The notes: generated by a model from the letters alone, not told the origin. A stretch of 64,000 nt of DNA from an uncultured Pseudomonadales bacterium (GCA_943846685.1 OX044363.1:1953386-2017385), one strand, 5' to 3'. Positions 1 through 10,743 are shown, numbered from the stretch's first letter. Numbers and translations are program-made.

Positions 1-25
1 AACTATAAAAATTTGAGGGGCTATC

Positions 26-2515
26 ATGAATCATTTTCATACCAAAAAGCTTTGCCTGTCTGTTGCTATAGCCGGAGTAATGTCTTCTGGTTTAGCATAC
101 GCAGCCATTGACGAAATTATTGTTACAGCAAACAAACGCGAGCAGTCACTGCAGGATATTCCACTGACTGTCAGTGTTACCAGTGGCGAAACTATTCAGC
201 AATCAAGCATTGTCGATCTAATTGATCTGCAGTCAGCTGTTCCGTCACTACGAGTTAACCAGCTACAGAGTTCTGCCCAGACCAACTTCACTATTCGTGG
301 TTTTGGTAACGGTGCAAACAACCCAGGTATTGAACCTGCGGTATCCGTAGTTATTGACGGTGTTTCACGATCACGTTCCGCATCATCACTTTCTGATTTA
401 CCAACGATTGAGCGTGTAGAGGTTCTCAGTGGGCCTCAATCAACTCTCTTTGGCAAGAACGCATCCGCTGGTGTTATCAGCGTTACAACTATGCTACCTG
501 AGCAAGAGTTCGGCGGCATGATTGAAGCAACTGCGGGCAACTACGGCACTCAAATCGTTAAGGGCACAGTAACGGGTGGAATCTCCGATACGCTCTCTTA
601 TCGTTTATCTGGCAGCACCAACCAATCTGACGGCACCGCAACAAACCTGGGAACATCTCCTGGCCCCGAAGACGATTCTGGTGTTAACAACAGAGACCGA
701 AATGCACTGCGTGGCCAGCTGCTTTGGGAACCCTCTGAAGACTTAAGCGTTCGCTTTATTATCGACCAGGACAGCATTGATGAAGAGTGCTGTGTAGCTG
801 GTGCCCTGCTTAAAGGTCCAGCATCTGGCGTTAGCGACGGTATCGCAGCAATGCAAGGTTTCGGCACTACCGACGGTGATCCTTGGTCACGTGCAATTTA
901 TATGAACCACCCTGCCAGCAATGTGGTTGATAATGACGGTGTCTCTATCCAGATTGATTACGAGATGGATTTTGCTGACCTGACCTCTATCACTTCGCAA
1001 AGAAAGACTGAACTGGACTCAAACTTTGATGCCGACTTCTCTGCTGCCAAGCTGATCAATGAAAATCTGGTTCAATATGAGTTTGAAACCTTCACTCAGG
1101 AAATCCGCCTAGCCTCTAATGGTGATTCCTCAACTCAGTGGATGATTGGTGCTTTTTATGCCGAAGAAGATACTACAACTAACCGCACGGTTCGTTACGG
1201 CGACGATATCAAGCCCTATGTAAACTTCTTGCTGCAAGGTGCAGGCACTACTCTACTGGGTATTTCTGAACTAGTAGCTGCAGGCGCTCTGGCTCAGGTT
1301 ATTGGTGCCCAGGGTGGAGACCCATCAGTAGTAGCAGGAATGACACCAGCAATGGTTGATGCTCAACTGTCTGCGGCTCAGGCTGCTGGTGCTCCAGTAT
1401 TGACTAGCACACAGATGGAAGCTCAGTTCTTTGTTCCAAACAGCGGTTCAGTGGGCGAAGGTTTCGAGATGAATGCAAAGACTCTATCTCTGTTTGCCAA
1501 TGTTGATTACCAGCTAACTGAAGACCTAACTGCAACTGTTGGCTTTAACTACACAGAAGACGAAAAGACTGTAGTTAGCGATGTTACTGTTGTTGACTTC
1601 TTCTCTTCTCTGCCACTCCCAGCTTCACTGGCGAGCGTGCAGTTCTTCCCTCCTTTCGTCAACTATCCAAATGCTGATGAAGATGGAATCTTTAACTCAG
1701 ATGATCTGACCCATACACTGCGTCTTGCCTATGACTTCGCGGAAGACACTAAAGTGTATATGGCCCACTCAACAGGATTTAAGCCTACGTCGGTAAACCT
1801 GTCAGTGAATGCCAACAATGCACAGATCGGACGAGCAGCAGATCCAGAAGAGTCTGAAAACTTTGAACTGGGTGTTAAGCATGTATTTGGTAATGGCTAC
1901 CTAAACATTGCCTACTTCGATCAGTCTATCGACGGCTTCCAGTCAAATACCTTTGTCGGTAACGGTTTTGCTCTGGTTAATGCCGGTGAACAGAACCACA
2001 AAGGCTTTGAATTTGACGCCATGGTAGCTCTGTCTGAAGCATTGGTTGTCAATGTATCTGGTATCAAAGTTGATGCTGAATATGTTTCATTCATGAACGG
2101 TTCATGTGGTGATTTTGAAGGTCTGGAATGTGATGAAGGAAAATCAACTAGAGACCTCAGCGGAACTATCCCTGCTGGTGTTCACGACTGGAGCATAAAC
2201 GCTAATGCGGTTTACTCCTTCGATCTCAATGATTCTATCTCTGGTTTCTTGCGTGCTGAATATATCTACGAAACTGAAGTTCCATTAGTAGATAACGTAC
2301 CTGTATCACTGGCCAGCCGTGGCACCAAGAATGTTAATCTGAGCCTTGGTCTGAATCACGATGCCAGCGGTGTAGAAGCGATGTTCTGGGCACGTAATAT
2401 CACTGATCACGAGACGCTGATTTCTGCATTCCCAACCACAGCAGCACCGGGCAGCTTTAGTGCTTACCCGAATGCGCCTCGTACCTATGGTCTAACACTG
2501 CGCAAGAGTTTCTAA
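26..2515 (+). CDS. TonB-dependent outer-membrane receptor
   Basis: This 829-residue protein is an outer-membrane receptor that would import a scarce ligand (siderophore, vitamin or glycan) using TonB energy. A signal peptide spans residues 1-26, with cleavage after AYA. A TonB-box-like DEIIVTA follows at 29-35, then a plug domain containing FTIRGFGN and RVEVLSGPQSTLFGKNA, and then a long beta-barrel ending in the aromatic Phe typical of outer-membrane proteins. A GAGGGG-like ribosome site lies just before the ATG. It stands alone and is followed by a strong terminator. The ligand cannot be read from the sequence; neither neighbour suggests one. Confidence 0.93.
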   Translation: MNHFHTKKLCLSVAIAGVMSSGLAYAAIDEIIVTANKREQSLQDIPLTVSVTSGETIQQSSIVDLIDLQSAVPSLRVNQLQSSAQTNFTIRGFGNGANNPGIEPAVSVVIDGVSRSRSASSLSDLPTIERVEVLSGPQSTLFGKNASAGVISVTTMLPEQEFGGMIEATAGNYGTQIVKGTVTGGISDTLSYRLSGSTNQSDGTATNLGTSPGPEDDSGVNNRDRNALRGQLLWEPSEDLSVRFIIDQDSIDEECCVAGALLKGPASGVSDGIAAMQGFGTTDGDPWSRAIYMNHPASNVVDNDGVSIQIDYEMDFADLTSITSQRKTELDSNFDADFSAAKLINENLVQYEFETFTQEIRLASNGDSSTQWMIGAFYAEEDTTTNRTVRYGDDIKPYVNFLLQGAGTTLLGISELVAAGALAQVIGAQGGDPSVVAGMTPAMVDAQLSAAQAAGAPVLTSTQMEAQFFVPNSGSVGEGFEMNAKTLSLFANVDYQLTEDLTATVGFNYTEDEKTVVSDVTVVDFFSSLPLPASLASVQFFPPFVNYPNADEDGIFNSDDLTHTLRLAYDFAEDTKVYMAHSTGFKPTSVNLSVNANNAQIGRAADPEESENFELGVKHVFGNGYLNIAYFDQSIDGFQSNTFVGNGFALVNAGEQNHKGFEFDAMVALSEALVVNVSGIKVDAEYVSFMNGSCGDFEGLECDEGKSTRDLSGTIPAGVHDWSINANAVYSFDLNDSISGFLRAEYIYETEVPLVDNVPVSLASRGTKNVNLSLGLNHDASGVEAMFWARNITDHETLISAFPTTAAPGSFSAYPNAPRTYGLTLRKSF

Positions 2516-2560
2516 GCAGTTAAAACCTAGCGTATAAAGTAGCATGTAAAAAGAAGTACT

Positions 2561-2594
2561 AAAAAGGGCAACTCATTGAGTTGCCCTTTTTTTT
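2561..2594. terminator. Bidirectional intrinsic terminator between TonB receptor and kbl
   Basis: A perfect 9-bp stem (GGGCAACTC / GAGTTGCCC, loop ATT) at 2566-2586 is flanked by five A and eight T. It can therefore end the receptor transcript on the plus strand and the kbl transcript on the minus strand. Confidence 0.9.
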
Positions 2595-2619
2595 GGTCTT
2601 TTTTTGCCTATCAAATTAG

Positions 2620-3810
2620 TTAAATGGCCAACTCTCGTTTAACTCTTGCAAACGCTGCAAGAGCAAATTCCAAATCGTCCCTGCTGTGAGCTGCCGACAT
2701 CTGGGTGCGAATACGCGCCTTGCCTTTAGCCACCACCGGAAATGAAAAAGCGACCACATAGACCCCCTGCTCAAGCATTTTCGCGGCAAATTGCGCAGCC
2801 AGCACAGCATCATCCAACATCACCGGCACAATCGGGTGCTCGCCGGGCAATAATTTAAACCCCTGCTGCTGTAAACCGTCTCGAAAGAAGGCGGTATTTT
2901 CCATCAATTGCTGCTGTAATTGATTCGATTCACTGACCAGTTCAAGGGCCTTAATGGCGCCGGCGACTACCACTGGCGCAACCGTATTGGAAAACAGATA
3001 GGGTCGCGAGCGCTGGCGCAATAGATCAACTACTTCTCGGCGGGCACTGGTATAACCACCACTGGCACCTCCCAGCGCCTTACCCAGGGTTCCGGTGATA
3101 ATATCCACCCGATCCATACAGTTGCGATACTCATGGGTACCGCGCCCCTTAGCACCGACAAAACCGCTGGCATGACAGTCATCGAAATGAACCAGCGCAT
3201 TGTATCTATCTGCCAGATCGCAGATTTCATCCAATCGCGCAATGGTGCCGTCCATGGAGAACACACCATCGGTAGTAATCAGTTTAAAGCGTGCACCTGC
3301 TGCATCAGCCGCCTGTAACTGGGCTTCCAGGTCAGCCATATCACAGTTGCGATAACGGTAGCGCTGAGCTTTGCAGAGACGCACACCATCGATAATACTG
3401 GCGTGATTTAGCTCATCCGAGATCACTGCATCCTCAGCGCTTAAAAGGGTTTCAAAAAGTCCTGCATTGGCATCAAAACAGGAGGGGTAGAGAATCGTCT
3501 CTTCACAGCCTAAAAATTCACTGAGCTTTCTCTCAAGCTGCTTGTGAATACTCTGGGTACCACAGATAAAACGCACCGACGCCAGACCATAGCCCCAGTC
3601 CTGCAAACCTTGCTGAGCAGCCGCCTGTATCTGGGGATGTTGCGCCAGACCCAGATAGTTATTGGCACAGAGATTGAGTACGTCTGCACCCCCGCTAACG
3701 GCTACGTGAGCACCCTGGGGTGTGGTAATTTCGCGCTCTGATTTATACAGACCAGCGTCCTGAATGGTTTTAAGTTCAGTGTTTAGGTGGTCCTGAAATT
3801 TTCCGTACAT
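2620..3810 (-). CDS. kbl: Glycine C-acetyltransferase (2-amino-3-ketobutyrate CoA ligase)
   Basis: This PLP enzyme cleaves 2-amino-3-ketobutyrate with CoA into glycine and acetyl-CoA, the second step of threonine degradation. Its 396 residues match the family length. The PLP lysine is K244 in GTLGKALGG, and FDDCHASG (about 209-216) is the cofactor-binding aspartate/histidine region. It lies 63 bp downstream of tdh on the same strand, so the two enzymes are very likely co-transcribed and pass on the unstable ketobutyrate intermediate. Confidence 0.96.
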   Translation of the reverse strand: MYGKFQDHLNTELKTIQDAGLYKSEREITTPQGAHVAVSGGADVLNLCANNYLGLAQHPQIQAAAQQGLQDWGYGLASVRFICGTQSIHKQLERKLSEFLGCEETILYPSCFDANAGLFETLLSAEDAVISDELNHASIIDGVRLCKAQRYRYRNCDMADLEAQLQAADAAGARFKLITTDGVFSMDGTIARLDEICDLADRYNALVHFDDCHASGFVGAKGRGTHEYRNCMDRVDIITGTLGKALGGASGGYTSARREVVDLLRQRSRPYLFSNTVAPVVVAGAIKALELVSESNQLQQQLMENTAFFRDGLQQQGFKLLPGEHPIVPVMLDDAVLAAQFAAKMLEQGVYVVAFSFPVVAKGKARIRTQMSAAHSRDDLEFALAAFARVKRELAI

Positions 3811-3819
3811 ATCAATATC

Positions 3820-3871
3820 CCTGTGCTTACAGCTTGTTTTTACAACCTTTATTTAAAACCTGTATTTACAA
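3820..3871. repeat. Degenerate ~13-bp tandem repeat after the tdh stop codon
   Basis: Between tdh and kbl, four imperfect units follow the tdh stop on the minus strand: TTGTAAATACAGG, TTTTAAATAAAGG, TTGTAAAAACAAGC and TGTAAGCACAGG. They share a TGTAAA core. This is one of about ten stop-proximal repeats in the window. Confidence 0.6.
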
Positions 3872-3873
3872 GA

Positions 3874-4899
3874 TTAGTCCCAATTTAAAATAACCTTGCT
3901 CGCCTCACCCGAATTCATCGCATCAAAGCCCTGCTGAAAATCCCTGTAGTGAAGTCGATGAGTAATCACCGGTGAGATATCCAGACCGCTCTCAATCATC
4001 ACCGACATTTTGTACCAGGTTTCATACATCTCACGACCGTAAATACCTTTAAGGGTCAGCATATTGAAAATCACCAGACTCCAGTCGATAGCCATCTCCT
4101 CGGCAGGAATACCGAGGATGGCAACCTTGCCGCCGTGGCACATGCTTTTTAACAGATCGCGGAATGCATCTGGGTTGCCAGACATCTCTAAACCCACATC
4201 AAAGCCTTCAGACATACCGAGCACATGCTGTACGTCCTCAAGTTTCTCTGTGCGAACATCGACAGTACAGGTGGCACCTAGGCGCTTTGCCAGTTCAAGT
4301 CTCTGAGGGTTGATATCAGTGATCACTACATGGCGGGCACCTGCATGTTTACACACCGCCGCCGCCATTGCGCCAATCGGCCCAGCGCCGGTAATCAGCA
4401 CATCTTCACCAAGTAGGTCATATTGCAGTGCGGTGTGCACCGCATTGCCAAGTGGGTCAAATAGCGCCGCTACATCAAGATCAATTTCTGGACGGTGCTC
4501 CCAGACGTTTGACATTGGCAGAGCCAGATACTCAGCAAAGGCACCGGGACGATCAACGCCGATTCCACTAGTCTGTGCGCAGAGATGACGACGCCCTGCA
4601 AGACAATTGCGGCAACGTCCACAGACCACATGACCCTCTCCAGAAACCAATTGACCGGCAGTAAAGTCATTAACATTAGAGCCAACCTCAACGATCTCGC
4701 CGACAAACTCGTGGCCTACAATCATCGGCACGGGAATTGTCTCCTGGGCCCATTTATCCCAGTTATAAATATGCATATCCGTACCGCAGATAGCCGTGCG
4801 CTTAACTTTTATCAGCACATCGTTGATACCAGTTTGAGGCTCTGGAACATCTTCTAACCATAGCCCGACAGTGGAATTCCTTTTTACCAATGCTTTCAT
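3874..4899 (-). CDS. tdh: L-threonine 3-dehydrogenase
   Basis: This zinc-dependent medium-chain dehydrogenase oxidises threonine to 2-amino-3-ketobutyrate with NAD. It has 341 residues, the same as the E. coli enzyme. The catalytic zinc ligands C38 ([12 protein letters not shown]), H63 and E64 (GHEFVGE) are present, as is the structural-zinc cluster CGRCRNC...[11 protein letters not shown] forms the NAD-binding Rossmann motif. It is the first gene of tdh-kbl and is divergent from an XRE-cupin regulator, which is the obvious candidate to control it. Confidence 0.96.
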   Translation of the reverse strand: MKALVKRNSTVGLWLEDVPEPQTGINDVLIKVKRTAICGTDMHIYNWDKWAQETIPVPMIVGHEFVGEIVEVGSNVNDFTAGQLVSGEGHVVCGRCRNCLAGRRHLCAQTSGIGVDRPGAFAEYLALPMSNVWEHRPEIDLDVAALFDPLGNAVHTALQYDLLGEDVLITGAGPIGAMAAAVCKHAGARHVVITDINPQRLELAKRLGATCTVDVRTEKLEDVQHVLGMSEGFDVGLEMSGNPDAFRDLLKSMCHGGKVAILGIPAEEMAIDWSLVIFNMLTLKGIYGREMYETWYKMSVMIESGLDISPVITHRLHYRDFQQGFDAMNSGEASKVILNWD

Positions 4900-4927
4900 G
4901 ATGCTATTTTCCTAGAGATTGTTTACT

Positions 4928-4990
4928 ATAAGGGAAATTATTCTCTTATCGTAGAAGCGAATATTCCCTTATGCAAGATTTTATTCTTAT
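4928..4990. promoter_or_regulatory. Putative operator array between tdh and the XRE-cupin regulator
   Basis: The 116-bp divergent region holds TTCCCTTAT-like words: ATAAGGGAA (inverted) at 4928-4936, TTCTCTTAT at 4941-4949, TTCCCTTAT at 4964-4972 and TATTCTTAT at 4982-4990. Repeated and inverted copies between two divergent genes suggest binding sites for the adjacent regulator. This is inference from the pattern only. Confidence 0.45.
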
Positions 4991-5015
4991 ATATTGAACG
5001 TAAAGTAGGCTAACA

Positions 5016-5588
5016 ATGAGCATCACCGACAATGATCCAGCCAGCCATGTACTCTGCAATCGAGTTACCGAACTGCGCAAAAAACATAAGCTCACCCTCG
5101 ATCAACTAGCCTCGGCATCAGGGGTCAGTCGCTCTATGCTGAGTCAGATTGAGCGTGGTCAGGCCAATCCGACACTGACGGTTACCTTTAGAATAGCTCA
5201 GGCATTTGGGATGAGTATTGGCGAACTGGTTGACCAGCCCTGGCAGACGTCGACTATTGAGGTAGTTCACGGCGAAGATAAGAGCAATCTTTTTCGCGCC
5301 GATAAAGAGTGCCAGATACGCACGCTTTCGCCGCTGCATATGGAGAAGAATATTGAGTTTTATGAATTGCGCATCGCCCCTGGGGCAAGCTTATCCAGTG
5401 CCCCCCATTTCGAGGGCACCAAGGAATTACTGACTATTACCAGTGGCAGGGCTAAGGTGGTTTCTGGGGATAATAGCTGCGAATTAGATAGCGGGGACTC
5501 CGCTCACTATCGCGGAGACCTTATCCACTGTATTGAAAACTGCGGTGATCAGGAGCTGGTCTGCTATCTGGTGGTGACTAGCCAGTAA
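5016..5588 (+). CDS. XRE-family transcriptional regulator with C-terminal cupin domain
   Basis: This 190-residue protein is a regulator with an N-terminal helix-turn-helix (about 12-68; SGVSRSMLSQIERGQANPT is the recognition region) and a C-terminal cupin (about 105-188) that probably binds a small effector. This architecture is common in regulators of amino-acid and polyamine catabolism. It is divergent from tdh-kbl, and the shared intergenic region has repeated words, so control of threonine breakdown is likely. The effector is unknown. Confidence 0.88.
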   Translation: MSITDNDPASHVLCNRVTELRKKHKLTLDQLASASGVSRSMLSQIERGQANPTLTVTFRIAQAFGMSIGELVDQPWQTSTIEVVHGEDKSNLFRADKECQIRTLSPLHMEKNIEFYELRIAPGASLSSAPHFEGTKELLTITSGRAKVVSGDNSCELDSGDSAHYRGDLIHCIENCGDQELVCYLVVTSQ

Positions 5589-5592
5589 TAGC

Positions 5593-5634
5593 GAACTATT
5601 AAGCCAAGACTGCTAAGCCAGAACTCTTAAGCCA
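5593..5634. repeat. 14-bp tandem repeat between convergent genes, overlapping the sulP stop
   Basis: Three adjacent 14-bp units occur: GAACTATTAAGCCA, AGACTGCTAAGCCA and GAACTCTTAAGCCA. The last contains the sulP stop codon (TTA on this strand at 5627-5629). On the minus strand the final SulP codons TTG-GCT-TAA form the first copy, followed by two more GGCTTA units. Confidence 0.75.
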
Positions 5635-7192
5635 AGCTATCTTCCGCAACAAAGTATTTCGGGTCTTCGATCACATTGACTTCAACCAGGCTGCCAGCCT
5701 TGGTTAAAAGCTTACGACACTCATCACTGAGGTGCACAAGGTGCAGGGTTTTACCGGCATTTAGGTAGCGCTCCGCTAGGGTATCAATCGCCTCCAGACC
5801 AGAGTGATCCGCCACTCTTGAGCGAGCAAAATCAATCACCACATCGTCGTTATCAGCCTGCGGGTCAAAACGCTCCAAAAACGAGGTTACCGAGCCAAAA
5901 AACAGCGGCCCTGTAACTGCATAAACCGTTGAACCCTTGTGATCTTCACGGGCTTCAATACGGATAAATTTAGCGTGTTCCCAGGCAAACACCAGCGCAG
6001 AGACAATCACACCAACTACTACGGCAACCGCCAGATCAGTCAATACAGTCACGCCGGAAACCATTACTAGAATCAATGCATCACTGCGCGGAACCTTGCC
6101 CATAATGCGGAAGCTACTCCACTCAAAGGTGCCAATAACAACAATAAACATCACGCCGATTAGCGCCGCTAGAGGAATCTTCTCAATTAATGAGGAACCG
6201 ACCAGAATAAATAGCAATAGACAGAGTGCTGCGGCAATACCAGACATACGTCCACGGCCACCGGAATTTACATTGATCATGCTCTGGCCAATCATTGCGC
6301 AACCGCCCATACCACCAAAGAAGCCAGTCACGGTGTTAGCCACACCCTGACCAATACATTCGCGATTGCCGCGGCCGCGAGTTTCAGTAATCTCATCAAT
6401 CAGACGCAGTGTTAGCAGTGATTCAATCAGGCCAATTGCCGCGAGAATAACTGCGTAGGGGAAAATAATAACCAGCGTCTCAAAGTTAAAGGGCACCTTT
6501 GGAATATGGAAACTCGGTAAGCCACCAGCAATCGAGGCGACATCACCCACCACACGGGTATCCAAGTTAAAGCCCATCACAATCAGCGTCACACAGACAA
6601 TCGCTGCCAGTGAAGACGGTATAACTCTAGTGAAGCGCGGTAAGTAATGAATAATTGCCATGGTGAGTAAAACCAGACCGAGCAGCATATATAGCTGTTC
6701 GCCCTGCAGCCAGGCAACGTCGATAATTGAACCCTGCATTGATGTTCCTGCCAACCAACCCGGCTCGCCAGCGACGCCAAACTGACTTAACTGGGCGAGG
6801 AAAATTACAATTGCCAGACCATTTACAAAGCCGAGCATGACCGGATGGGGAACCATACGAATAAACTTACCGAGTTTTAAAACACCAGCCGTAATCTGCA
6901 AGATACCCATCAACACTACGGTGATAAACAGATACTCAACACCATGCTGGGCAACTAGCGACACCATAACAACTGCCAGCGCACCAGTGGCACCTGAGAT
7001 CATTCCCGGACGTCCGCCGATACAGGCAGTGATCAAACCGACCATAAAGGCCGCGTAGAGACCGACCAGCGGCTCCACACCTGCGACAAAGGCAAAGGCG
7101 ACGGCCTCTGGCACCAGTGCCAGAGCTACGGTTAAACCGGACAATAAATCATTTTTGTAAGATATAACTCGACTGGCGCGAAGTTCAAACAT
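5627..7192 (-). CDS. SulP-family anion transporter with STAS domain
   Basis: This inner-membrane transporter of the SulP/SLC26 family imports inorganic anions (sulfate or bicarbonate; the sequence does not decide). Of 521 residues, about the first 400 are a string of hydrophobic segments containing the N-terminal family signature region ([20 protein letters not shown]). A cytoplasmic STAS domain occupies about 420-515 ([19 protein letters not shown]). It is somewhat short for the family, like the bacterial BicA-like members. It has no operon partner that would reveal the substrate. Confidence 0.9.
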   Translation of the reverse strand: MFELRASRVISYKNDLLSGLTVALALVPEAVAFAFVAGVEPLVGLYAAFMVGLITACIGGRPGMISGATGALAVVMVSLVAQHGVEYLFITVVLMGILQITAGVLKLGKFIRMVPHPVMLGFVNGLAIVIFLAQLSQFGVAGEPGWLAGTSMQGSIIDVAWLQGEQLYMLLGLVLLTMAIIHYLPRFTRVIPSSLAAIVCVTLIVMGFNLDTRVVGDVASIAGGLPSFHIPKVPFNFETLVIIFPYAVILAAIGLIESLLTLRLIDEITETRGRGNRECIGQGVANTVTGFFGGMGGCAMIGQSMINVNSGGRGRMSGIAAALCLLLFILVGSSLIEKIPLAALIGVMFIVVIGTFEWSSFRIMGKVPRSDALILVMVSGVTVLTDLAVAVVVGVIVSALVFAWEHAKFIRIEAREDHKGSTVYAVTGPLFFGSVTSFLERFDPQADNDDVVIDFARSRVADHSGLEAIDTLAERYLNAGKTLHLVHLSDECRKLLTKAGSLVEVNVIEDPKYFVAEDSLA

Positions 7193-7306
7193 TTAAAAAC
7201 TCTCAAATTACTAAAATTAATAGATCCACAACCAAACTCTTTATGGCGACTCAATAAGTGCCAAATGACTGTGCTGCTAATTTAAAAACTGGGATCGTCC
7301 ATAAAG

Positions 7307-7334
7307 GAACAGCGGTGAAAACTCACCGCTGTTC
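7307..7334 (-). terminator. Hairpin downstream of the DEAD-box helicase gene
   Basis: A perfect 12-bp stem (GAACAGCGGTGA / TCACCGCTGTTC) closes a 4-nt loop 9 bp after the helicase stop. The tract after it on the minus strand (CCTTTATGG) is only weakly T-rich, so it may stabilise the 3' end or terminate inefficiently. Confidence 0.55.
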
Positions 7335-7342
7335 GGAATTTA

Positions 7343-8854
7343 CTAGCCTCGGGAATTTCTTTGCTGAGGTCTGGAATTGCTATTAGGGTTTCTGCGACCC
7401 TGACCACCGGGCTTGGCATTGCCGTTGGCACTTCTGCCATAGGGGCTATTGGAGCGGCTCCCATCTGAACGGGCATCTGAACTGCCCGCTCTATTGCCGT
7501 CTCGATTGCCTTGACGGTTGCCGTCTCGAGAACCTTCAGAAGAGCCATCACGACCACCATTCTTTTTCTTAGCACCCGCCTTGGGCCCATGAGAATAGGT
7601 GTTGGTGCGCTTGGCTTTAGGATTATGTCTGCTGTTACCTCTGCTATCGACCTCACTCTTCAGGGGCTTTCTAGGCTTTTTCGAACGTACCGGACGATTT
7701 AAGGTAGTTTCAGGCACATCGTGCACTGGCTCAAAACCATCCATCACCTCACGGGGCAACAGTTTCTGAGTTAAACGCTCAATATCCGAGAGCAGGTCCA
7801 CTTCATCGGCACTGACCAAAGAGATTGCTGTACCAGTAGAACCCGCGCGGCCAGTACGGCCGATACGGTGAACATAGTCTTCCGCGACATTTGGCAGATC
7901 GAAATTAACTACCTGCGGCAACTGCTCAATATCCAGACCGCGAGCGGCGATATCGGTGGCAACCAGAATACGGACTTCACCGGCCTTAAAGCCAGCCAAC
8001 GCTTTGGTTCGAGCTCCCTGACTCTTATTACCGTGAATCGCCGCGGCGACTATGCCCTCGGCTTCAAGATACTTAGTCAGCTTGTTGGCACCGTGTTTGG
8101 TTTTGGTAAAGACCAGTGCTTGACTCCAACTGTTGTCGTGAATCAAACGTGTCAGTACCGCGGCCTTTTGTTTTTTATCAACGGTGTAAATCGACTGACT
8201 CACTGTGGGTGCGGTTGCATTGCGCGGTGTTACAGAGATTTCAATAGGGTTTTTAACCAGTCCTTTGGCCAGTGTGCGAATATCATCAGAGAAGGTTGCC
8301 GAGAACATTAGGTTCTGACGACGTCTCGGTAGCAACTGAATAATACGCTTGATATCGTGAATAAAACCCATATCCAGCATACGGTCAGCTTCATCGAGAA
8401 CCAACACTTCGAGATCGCTAAACTTAACCGCATTCTGACTGTGAAGATCCATCAAACGACCGGGAGTCGCCACTAGAATATCGACGCCTCTGCGCAGCTT
8501 CATCATCTGCGGGTTAATTTTTACACCCCCAAATACCACCGCAGATGTGAGTGACATATGCTTGCTGTAGAGCGCAACATTTTCACCCACCTGAGCGGCT
8601 AGCTCGCGGGTTGGGGTCAAGATTAGGGTGCGAACATGGTTGGCCTGGGCACGGCGACCGGTACTTAATTTTTCAAGTATCGGCAGGGTAAAACCAGCGG
8701 TCTTACCAGTACCGGTTTGCGCGGCGGCCATAACATCGTGGCCGTCCAAAACGGCCGGAATGGCTTTCGCCTGAATCGGTGATGGTGTCTCGTAGCCCTG
8801 CGTAGCAATGGCTTTGAGTATCGGGGCTGACAGGCCCAGTTCTTTAAAGGTCAT
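7343..8854 (-). CDS. rhlE: DEAD-box ATP-dependent RNA helicase, RhlE-like
   Basis: This ATP-dependent RNA helicase probably acts in ribosome assembly or RNA turnover. Its motifs appear in order: the Q motif near the N-terminus, [34 protein letters not shown] and [10 protein letters not shown]. The C-terminal 110 residues are a basic, low-complexity Gly/Arg/Asn/Ser tail, as in RhlE-type proteins that use the tail for RNA contact. The ATG at 8854 (MTFKELGLS) fits homologues; an in-frame GTG at 8881 would add nine residues. It stands alone. Confidence 0.93.
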   Translation of the reverse strand: MTFKELGLSAPILKAIATQGYETPSPIQAKAIPAVLDGHDVMAAAQTGTGKTAGFTLPILEKLSTGRRAQANHVRTLILTPTRELAAQVGENVALYSKHMSLTSAVVFGGVKINPQMMKLRRGVDILVATPGRLMDLHSQNAVKFSDLEVLVLDEADRMLDMGFIHDIKRIIQLLPRRRQNLMFSATFSDDIRTLAKGLVKNPIEISVTPRNATAPTVSQSIYTVDKKQKAAVLTRLIHDNSWSQALVFTKTKHGANKLTKYLEAEGIVAAAIHGNKSQGARTKALAGFKAGEVRILVATDIAARGLDIEQLPQVVNFDLPNVAEDYVHRIGRTGRAGSTGTAISLVSADEVDLLSDIERLTQKLLPREVMDGFEPVHDVPETTLNRPVRSKKPRKPLKSEVDSRGNSRHNPKAKRTNTYSHGPKAGAKKKNGGRDGSSEGSRDGNRQGNRDGNRAGSSDARSDGSRSNSPYGRSANGNAKPGGQGRRNPNSNSRPQQRNSRG

Positions 8855-9016
8855 AAGGTGTCTTTTTGTGCTTGGTGCCACTCGAAATTGAGTGGACCTG
8901 GAGAATGGCGCGCAGCCTACAGGAAATAGGCTATAAAAGCCATTTTCAGGGATTTTCGGCGCACAGGCAGAAACCTGAAGATTCGCCTATCCGCTTATTT
9001 CAACGGGCTAATTTAG

Positions 9017-9382
9017 TTACTTGGCAACAAATTTCATTGAAATCGAATTGACGCAGTGGCGAATATTCTTGGCGGTTAAACCCTCACCTTCAAAAACATG
9101 GCCCAGATGGCCATCGCAGTTAGCGCAGAGAATCTCTACACGCCGGCCATCAGCATCCGGTTCACGCCTGACTGCTCCGGCTATTTCATCGTCAAAACTC
9201 GGCCAGCCGCAATGGGAGAGAAACTTATGCTCTGAGTTGTAAAGAGGACTGTCGCACTGTTTGCAAAGGTACAGTCCCGCATCAGCTTTATCGGTATATT
9301 CACCGGTAAATGGCTGTTCGGTACCCTTGCCTTGGATAACGTACTTCTCTTGCGGTGTTAATTGATTCAACTGCTTGCTCAT
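9017..9382 (-). CDS. msrB: Peptide-methionine (R)-S-oxide reductase
   Basis: This protein repairs oxidised proteins by reducing methionine-R-sulfoxide. It is 121 residues long when started at the ATG at 9382; the frame is open upstream but has no homologous sequence. The two zinc-binding pairs are visible (CKQC and CANC), as are HCGWPSFDD and the catalytic cysteine in [11 protein letters not shown] near the C-terminus, so this is the Cys form and not the selenocysteine form. It directly follows the thiamine salvage genes with a 16-bp gap and may be read through from them. Confidence 0.95.
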   Translation of the reverse strand: MSKQLNQLTPQEKYVIQGKGTEQPFTGEYTDKADAGLYLCKQCDSPLYNSEHKFLSHCGWPSFDDEIAGAVRREPDADGRRVEILCANCDGHLGHVFEGEGLTAKNIRHCVNSISMKFVAK

Positions 9383-9398
9383 AGGCTTTCCCTTAAAA

Positions 9399-10181
9399 TC
9401 ATTGTTGTGGCACCTGTACCACTTCTTGGACCAGAGACCAGAGATCATCCATACCGTCCTGCACCGTTGCCAACTGCTCGATGATATTCCTGTCATACGC
9501 CAAGTTAGTTGATCTTAGATCGCTTTTGTAGAGACGGATATAGTCCAGTGTCGGATGCCCCATGGCGGCATATTCCCAGTCCAGTAACTTTAACCCTTCC
9601 GCTGTGATAAGAATATTTTCCGGCACCAGATCATGGTGACAGACCACCGCAGTCCAATCACTCTTATCTACAGCTGAGGCGGCAGACAATATTTTCTCAA
9701 CCAAGGGTTGATCGACCAGGTGCTGATCTAGCTGATTGATATAGGCCGTGCAGTAATCTACATAGTTGCGCTTTGCCAGATCAGGTACAGCAATTGCCTG
9801 AATCTTCGCCAGTGCAGTATTTAGGTTGCTGCGATTTTCCGCACTGTCCACCCAGTGCTGCCCCTGGCAATAGCTGCTTACCATTACCTGCTCATCACTA
9901 AAAAAAAGCATAGGAACAGTGCCGGTGGGCTGCAGCAATTGAAGAATTTTCAGCTCTCGGTTGCGATCTATACCAAGGCTTTGGCTATTGGCGGCATTGA
10001 TTCTAACCACCGCCTTAAAAGAGCCGCTAGCGACCAAAAAAGAGCGGTTAGTTTTACCGCCCAGCAGCTCGTGGAGAACTTCAGGCTGGCGCTTGAGAAC
10101 TAGCTCGCCAGTCTGCCAGTCCCGCCAACTAGATAGCGCTTTTTGAAGTATCTGTTGGATATTTTGTTGAGAGTTGCTCAC
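9399..10181 (-). CDS. Aminoglycoside/choline-kinase-like phosphotransferase, probable thiamine kinase
   Basis: This 260-residue small-molecule kinase belongs to the APH/choline kinase fold. It has the Brenner catalytic motif [10 protein letters not shown] and the metal-binding [15 protein letters not shown]. Its start lies inside the 3' end of the PnuC-type gene (53-bp overlap), so the two are probably translated together. Position in a TPP-riboswitch operon with a thiamine-type transporter suggests phosphorylation of imported thiamine, as for E. coli ThiK. The substrate is inferred from context only. Confidence 0.8.
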   Translation of the reverse strand: MSNSQQNIQQILQKALSSWRDWQTGELVLKRQPEVLHELLGGKTNRSFLVASGSFKAVVRINAANSQSLGIDRNRELKILQLLQPTGTVPMLFFSDEQVMVSSYCQGQHWVDSAENRSNLNTALAKIQAIAVPDLAKRNYVDYCTAYINQLDQHLVDQPLVEKILSAASAVDKSDWTAVVCHHDLVPENILITAEGLKLLDWEYAAMGHPTLDYIRLYKSDLRSTNLAYDRNIIEQLATVQDGMDDLWSLVQEVVQVPQQ

Positions 10182-10740
10182 GATATTTTTTTGTCCAGAT
10201 AATATAACCAGCTACGGCAAGCACTATATACAGCACAAACAGTGCGGCAGTTTGATAGAGACCCCGATCCAGATAAAGGAAGATCGAGACAAAATCGATC
10301 ACCACCCAATACAGCCAGTTCTCAATAATCTTGCGCGCCACCATCAGCGTTGTAAGCACGCTGGCCCAGGTGGTGAAAGAGTCCAGATACGGCAGTCGTG
10401 CATTGGTGTTATCAGCCAATAAATAGCCTGAAATCAAAGTGGCTATCAGAATAACCACAATAGCCGTCGCGTGATTGGAGAGCGACCAGCGGGAGATTTG
10501 CAGCCCGCTATGATCCTGGCCACCCCGCTGCCACTGATACCAGCCATAGACCGCCATCACCATATAGTAAATATTTAGCGCAGACTCCATATACAGGCTG
10601 ACATCACCAAAAATCCACACATAGATAGCCGTGCTAAAAAATGCACAGTACCAGCACAGACTATTCTCTTTCATCGCCAAAAGCAGGTAGGCGATAGATA
10701 GGACTACCGCCACCGTCTCAAGGTTAACCCAATCAAACAT
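10129..10740 (-). CDS. pnuC: PnuC-family transporter, probable thiamine importer (PnuT type)
   Basis: This inner-membrane protein has 203 residues, about seven hydrophobic segments and the family hallmarks YGWYQW (about 65-70) and the C-terminal VAGYIIWTK. PnuC proteins carry nicotinamide riboside; close relatives called PnuT carry thiamine and are typically found behind TPP riboswitches next to a thiamine kinase. Because this gene lies in exactly such an operon, thiamine is the better guess. No NAD-salvage gene is nearby. Confidence 0.85.
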   Translation of the reverse strand: MFDWVNLETVAVVLSIAYLLLAMKENSLCWYCAFFSTAIYVWIFGDVSLYMESALNIYYMVMAVYGWYQWQRGGQDHSGLQISRWSLSNHATAIVVILIATLISGYLLADNTNARLPYLDSFTTWASVLTTLMVARKIIENWLYWVVIDFVSIFLYLDRGLYQTAALFVLYIVLAVAGYIIWTKKYREQLSTKYPTDTSKSAI

Positions 10741-10743
10741 TTT

